Source of the DNA: Gnetum montanum
Taxonomy: Eukaryota > Streptophyta > Gnetopsida > Gnetales > Gnetaceae
Length of the DNA stretch: 34,635 nucleotides
Direction of reading: 5' to 3'
Assembly: GCA_015680685.1 (NCBI GenBank)
Contig: MNCI01019090.1
Coordinates: 1,347 to 35,981, forward strand
In this document: in pieces, positions 30,345 to 34,635 of the stretch
How the letters are laid out: each line of letters starts with the position of its first letter
Position numbering within the stretch: position 1 is the stretch's first letter
Program-made: the position numbers and the translations under genes
The notes under the pieces: generated by a model
What the model saw: the letters and a program-made list of their open reading frames with translations, nothing else
Databases searched by the model: none
What the model was told of the DNA's origin: nothing

Positions 30345-31119
30345 AAAATTGGTCGTATCACATACCAACCATATTTATGGCATCTTTTGATTAATAGCTT
30401 AGCCAAACTCTTGGAGTTTTTCCACATAGAACTTAGAATTATTAGTAAGTGCCTGCAATAGAGTGTGACATAATTGAATGTAGTCTTTATTTGAGTATTA
30501 TGTATCTTGAAACATTGCATGAATAGAAATAAAGAATGAGATTATTTCCTTCCACTACAGCACTTTGACATAACTTAGATTTTACTTCTAATGTACTTTA
30601 TTTCCATAAAATTTATCCAAATGTATACTTTTCTACACATTCAGTTATTTATATTCCATCATACATTAATTACATGGTATAAGTATGATTGATTTCAAGC
30701 ACAAATACATTAATGTTTAGTAATCCCAATAGTGTGTCACTTAGTATGCTTAGTAGTGAACACTTGATAACTCAAGAACATTAGTGTAAGTCTAGAATAT
30801 GTACAACAAGCTAGGAACAGATGCTCATCACATAGGCTAAACTAGATTTACTTCTTGCACTTAGCCCAAACTAGATTTTAATGTTTTAAAATTTTAATAT
30901 TATTTTATTATGGCTCAAAGAACATCAAGATCATATGCCTCAACTACACTTAACCATACACACTAGGATCATATGAGTGGAATTGGGAAGATAATGATAT
31001 GTGATTAAGCTCTTAGCTATCTAGATACCATACTAGTCCACTCCATGAATTATGATCAAGTCACTTATGTATGCTAATGATTTGTATGGTTAAACATTAA
31101 AACTACTTTCCACTCATCA
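30345..31119 (+). mobile_element. LTR W (plus strand, 5' truncated)
   Basis: The 3' end CTTTCCACTCATCA at 31119 and the stretches TATCTAGATACCATACTAGTC and AATAGAGTGTGACATAATTG align with LTRs B and S1 in plus orientation. About 85 bases of the expected U3 are missing where it meets LTR Y at 30344/30345. No PBS follows its 3' end. It is either a solo LTR cut by insertion of element Y or a rearranged copy. Confidence 0.6.
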
Positions 31120-32147
31120 CATCTTTTGTATCATGCTCTAATTTTTGCACATGGAATCCACTTAGAGCTTAAGGTAATAAGGTTAGTTATCACACTTATT
31201 ATCTCAATAAAATTAGAAAAAAATTAAATATTTTAACAATCAAAATTTTGTAAAAACAACATCATGTCTTTATTTCCTAAAAGTAAAAAACTCAATGTCA
31301 TTATTTCCTAATGTAAGTCTAGATCTCTAAAAATATTAAAGATGCATATGAAAGAAATAAAATTTGTAAGAAAAAGTGTAGTGGGATATTAAGATGCATA
31401 ATAAAGAAATAAGATGAAGTGTAGTATGATAAATTTTTTGAAAACAAGTGAAATACATAATTAAAAAATCAATTTTAAAAACCAACTTAGGTTAGACAAG
31501 TGAGGTGAGCCCTAATCAAAGAAAAAAAGACATGATAAAATTTCTAAAATAATACTCCCTATAATTTTAAAACAATTACATTTACCCATTTAAATCTAGT
31601 GAGCTTTAAAAAAACACTAATTTTTATAAATAATTTATTCAATAAAATATCTCGAAATAAAATTTTAATTTTCTTTAAAATATTGTATGAAGTAAATGTT
31701 AAAATTTTTTAACAAAAAGGATATCATGTGCAAGTTGAAAAAAAATTTAATTATTTTTAACTAATTTATGAGGTAGAAAATAAACTTTCTAAAATTGATA
31801 ATATGGTCAACTTTATAAATTATATAACATAATTTTATTTAATAAATAAATACAATTATCTAGGATCGATATTAAGGATGCACCTATTATCATTTCTTTA
31901 GAGTTAATTATTAATATGTATTTAATATAATAGATTTTTAAGTATTATGTTATATAATCACCAATGATATTTATTCTAGAAAATTATCGTAGGGAAGATT
32001 ATGCTAAATATGCAATCATCTTTATTTCTAGCTGTATAGCACCAAGATTTGTAGTGATTATTAATAATGACTATGCTACATTTGATTTGAGAAAGGTTTA
32101 CTTGAAGTAGAGTAAGTGCTTCAAGATTATAATAGTTCATTTCATAG
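31120..32147. other. Very AT-rich DNA, nothing recognised
   Basis: Long A/T runs and no recognisable frame or repeat unit. It may be decayed interior of the element to which LTR Z belonged. This is unsupported beyond position. Confidence 0.45.
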
Positions 32148-32398
32148 TGATGAGCAGCGAGTAGTCCCTACATCTAACTATACGAATCACAAGCATTGCA
32201 CTAGCAACCTAGTTGAATTCTATAGACTTTAGCTCTCTAAATGCACAATAAAGGTAGTGTAAGAACATGATTGTTGTCTTCCTAGCTTTATGTGTGTTAG
32301 TGCAAGTGTATGGTTAAGTATAAGCCAAAGCACATGATTTGTATTGATTTTATATCTTATCAGATTTAATCTAAGCATGAAATAAAGTAATTACTAGT
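32148..32398 (-). mobile_element. LTR Z fragment, interrupted by element B
   Basis: The plus-strand sequence TGATGAGCAGCGAG, then ACGAATCACAAGCATTGC and TTGAATTCTATAGAC, is the reverse complement of the 3' end of the same LTR family (compare 24535-24620). It continues for 251 bases and is cut at 32398, where LTR B starts. The rest of Z should lie beyond the right edge of the window. Confidence 0.6.
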
Positions 32399-33277
32399 TG
32401 ATGAATTGTAGTTTTCCAGGCCCCAATATCAGGTACATGATATTGAGTACCTAATATCGAGTACGCAATATCATAGCCTAGATACGATATCGTATATACG
32501 ATATTTTGATTCCTGTGTTGGCCTATAAATATAGCACTCAAGTGCATAGGGAGGAGTCTTTTTCTAGTAAGTCTTAGGTTAAGTCTTCTTGTTAGTTTTA
32601 ATTAGTTTTTAGTTCCTTTTCCCAATGCATGCCTATAGTGTGATGTTTGTAATTGTACGAAGCCTTTGTTTGAGTGTGCCATACTTGGACACGCACACGA
32701 TTGGGAATAAAGATCGAGATTACTCCATCATTGTAGCATTCACTTAGCTTTTATTTGCATTAATTGTTAATTATTTATTATTATTTTTCTATTTAATATT
32801 TCCTTTATTATCATTTACACTTCTTATTACTAACACGGAATGAGTACATCTTAATCACAAACATTTAAGTGTAACTACTTGGTAACCTAGTAGCGTATCT
32901 AGTAGTGCTCAAGTAATGTGCACTTGGTAATCCTAGAAGTTGTACATGAGGTTCAAGATGTGTATAAATGATTAAGAACAAATTCTCATCGCACTTAGGT
33001 TAGCTTATATTTTACTTCATATTGCTTATTAGCTTAATCAAGATTATTTCTCATCGTCTCTAGGAGTAGTCTAGTGTTAGAAATCACATCATACACCTCA
33101 TTCTAGACTAAACCATTTATGATAAAGTAAATACTAGTCCGGGTGGGAAGACAATGAACTGTGATCAACATATAACTATCTAGATCCCACAACTAGTTTG
33201 TCGATAGAGTTTGACCGACTCGCATGTACATGCTTGTATTCGTATAGTTAAGCGTAGGGGTACCTTGCCGCTCATCA
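32399..33277 (+). mobile_element. 5' LTR of element B (879 bp)
   Basis: The plus-strand LTR has ends TGATGAATTG and CGCTCATCA, followed at once by a PBS. Its U3 has six (G/A)ATAT(C/T) words between 32425 and 32505, including the 14-bp perfect palindrome ATACGATATCGTAT (32482-32495). The TATA region GGCCTATAAATA is at 32520-32531. The 3' part, with TCTAGATCCCACAACTAG and GTAGGGGTACCTTGCC, aligns with X and S1. The 3' LTR lies outside the window. Confidence 0.85.
32425..32505. promoter_or_regulatory. ATATC/GATATC palindrome cluster in U3 of LTR B
   Basis: Six related words (32425, 32439, 32453, 32467, 32486, 32500) are spaced about 14 bases apart, except for one 19-base interval. Spacing of 14 bases repeated three times suggests either tandem duplication of a short unit or phased protein sites. 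The same words occur in S1 at 21092-21162. Confidence 0.7.
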
Positions 33278-33296
33278 TTGGCACCATTGCTAAGGA
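33278..33296 (+). other. Primer-binding site of element B
   Basis: TTGGCACCATTGCTAAGGA differs from the Asp-tRNA-type TTGGCGCCGTTGCC at three positions within the matched part, all of them G-to-A or C-to-T changes. It abuts the LTR end directly. Confidence 0.75.
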
Positions 33297-33386
33297 TGGT
33301 GCTAGTTATCTAAATTAGTTATATCATAAAAGTTTGTTGTAAAAGGGTATTAACGATATATCTTTTAGACAAGGAAATTAAATTCA

Positions 33387-34635
33387 ATTAAGTCACACAC
33401 AATTTGCAACAATCTCTGTTTCACAAGACAATGATAATGCAACATCTAGTGAGGCAATTCATTGGAGAACCAACGAAGAAGTTTGGAGTACTCAATCTTA
33501 TGTAGGAGTTTCATATGTTCATAAACATCCCAGTAATACTCAAGGAGTTTTGTCATCCAACTCAGACAGCTGTAGTGAAGATGGGACATCCCCTAGAATG
33601 AGGGGGTCCATAAGGCCTAGGACGTTTTCAATGGGTAGCAAGAGTACATCACGGGATGATTGGAAGACTTACAAAAGTCATGATGAGTTTTTTAGTTTCC
33701 TCTCTTTCTCTACTCTTTCAAAATCGGGTTGTGACATGGATGACTATTCTTCAAGGGGTTGGCATAGAAATACAAACCCACGAGAAAAATCAGGAATGTC
33801 AACATGAATATAGAAAACATTATCCCAACTCATGAACTCACAGCCTATTTAGTGATGATGAACCCCTATTGGCGACTAAGAGCCTAATGCATATAACAGA
33901 GGCCATTCAGATATCCCATAGGCATCACAAGGAAAGCCATCTACCCAAGCTTGATTTAAATAACTTTCTTAAGTTCTTAAGAGGTGATGATTTAGATCCA
34001 CAACATCATTTACAAGCCTTCTATGATTCTTGTGTATGGAACAACATTGAGAATGGGTGGCAAAGGATTAAGTTCTTGCCTATGATACTTGTTGGCCAAG
34101 ATAAAGTGTGGTACAAGTCTTTAAAATTGAATTCAATTCATCATTGGCCTACAATGGTAAACCTCTTCAATGAAAGATATCAAACCGATGCAAGAGTGTC
34201 AACCTTGAGGAGACAAATCCAAGAGTGGAAACAAGGGAAACATAAACCCTTGGACATGGCCTTATAAAGATATTACTCTTTGTTAAACAAATGCTCAAGC
34301 CATGGGTTCTCCAAGGAAAGGCTAATGTATCACATCATGGATGCGCTCTGTAATGAAACAAGGGAGACCCTAAGGATGTATGCCCTAGGAAAAATATATG
34401 AACTAAAAACCCATCAATTCCAAGAGATTATTATGTGGGTAGCAAAAGAAGAAGGAGAAATAGCCAAATGGAAGAATGCTAAAAAATCTCAATAGGACCA
34501 AACTCTTAAAGTAAAAAAGGTCCATAATCATAAAGAGGAGAAATCAACTCAACTTGAGGAGGTGAAACTATTTCTACCTTTGCCAATACCAAAATCACTA
34601 AATGAAATTGAGATAAAGATCAACAAGATGATGGA
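33387..34635 (+). pseudogene. Element B: Ty3/gypsy gag, runs off the window
   Basis: The first frame is open from about 33387 to 33807 without an early ATG. It encodes a Ser-rich N-terminal region (SSNSDSCSEDGTSPRMRGS). A frameshift near 33800-33870 leads to the gag core: HLPKLDLNNFLKFLRGDDLD, PQHHLQAFYDSCVWNNIEN, MILVGQDKVWYKSL, LFNERYQTDARVSTLRRQI, EWKQGKHKPLDM. This is the retrotransposon-gag capsid domain pattern (PF03732 type). In the same frame there is a TAA at 34265 and a TAG at 34493, and the frame otherwise stays open to the window edge through a Lys/Glu-rich stretch. One frameshift and two stops in 1.2 kb make it the least decayed gypsy copy here. It starts about 110 bases after the PBS, as expected for gag. 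Confidence 0.85.

Overview
This window looks like intergenic DNA from a large-genome seed plant. A gymnosperm is the most likely source, but that is inference. The sequence is AT-rich and almost all recognisable coding sequence is decayed retroelement. Only one gene looks intact: a small two-exon gene for a secreted PLAT/LH2 (ATS3/PLAT-plant-stress type) protein at 7191-7901. It has a TATA box, a canonical GT-AG intron and a poly(A) signal.

Layout. 0.9-2.1 kb: a cluster of four degenerate, tRNA-derived SINE-like copies (two per strand) and a G-rich tract. 2.2-3.5 kb: the 3' end of a Ty1/copia element (RT end, RNase H, probable 3' LTR). 3.5-7.0 kb: unassigned AT-rich DNA with an exact 139-bp tandem duplication. 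7.0-8.15 kb: the PLAT gene. 8.15-8.48 kb: a Ty3/gypsy integrase relic. 9.9-11.4 kb: several short tandem duplications. 11.46-13.2 kb: a minus-strand, broken retroelement 3' ORF followed by a promoter/leader and a Met-tRNA-type primer-binding site, in an order reminiscent of an endogenous plant pararetrovirus (tentative). 15.1-17.1 kb: a 5' Ty1/copia relic (PBS, gag, protease, integrase). 18.7-34.6 kb: a nest of Ty3/gypsy elements.

The gypsy nest is the most informative part. Element X (minus strand) has an 860-bp 5' LTR (24535-26788) that is split by a 1389-bp solo LTR (24927-26315, TSD ACTGG). X's pol runs from 24249 down to about 20390. Its integrase is in turn split by an 854-bp solo LTR (21065-21918, TSD TTTAT). 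Element Y (minus; LTR 29484-30344, Asp-tRNA-type PBS, gag remnant) abuts a plus-strand LTR, W (about 30345-31119). Element B (plus; 879-bp LTR 32399-33277, PBS, gag running off the window) lies inside a minus-strand LTR remnant, Z. These LTRs are about 860 bp long, mostly with TGATGA...TCATCA ends. Three plus-strand LTRs share the core promoter GGCCTATAAATA, yet each U3 carries a different array of short palindromes (GATATC, ATCGATG, or TTACGC...GCGTAA). This looks like rapid turnover of LTR regulatory sequence and is my main candidate for something undescribed.

Three single-N positions (5032, 11447, 15960) are each flanked by near-identical 33-46 bp copies. They look like unmerged contig overlaps, that is, assembly artefacts. 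No bacterial-type operon, CRISPR array, rRNA gene or intact tRNA gene was seen.
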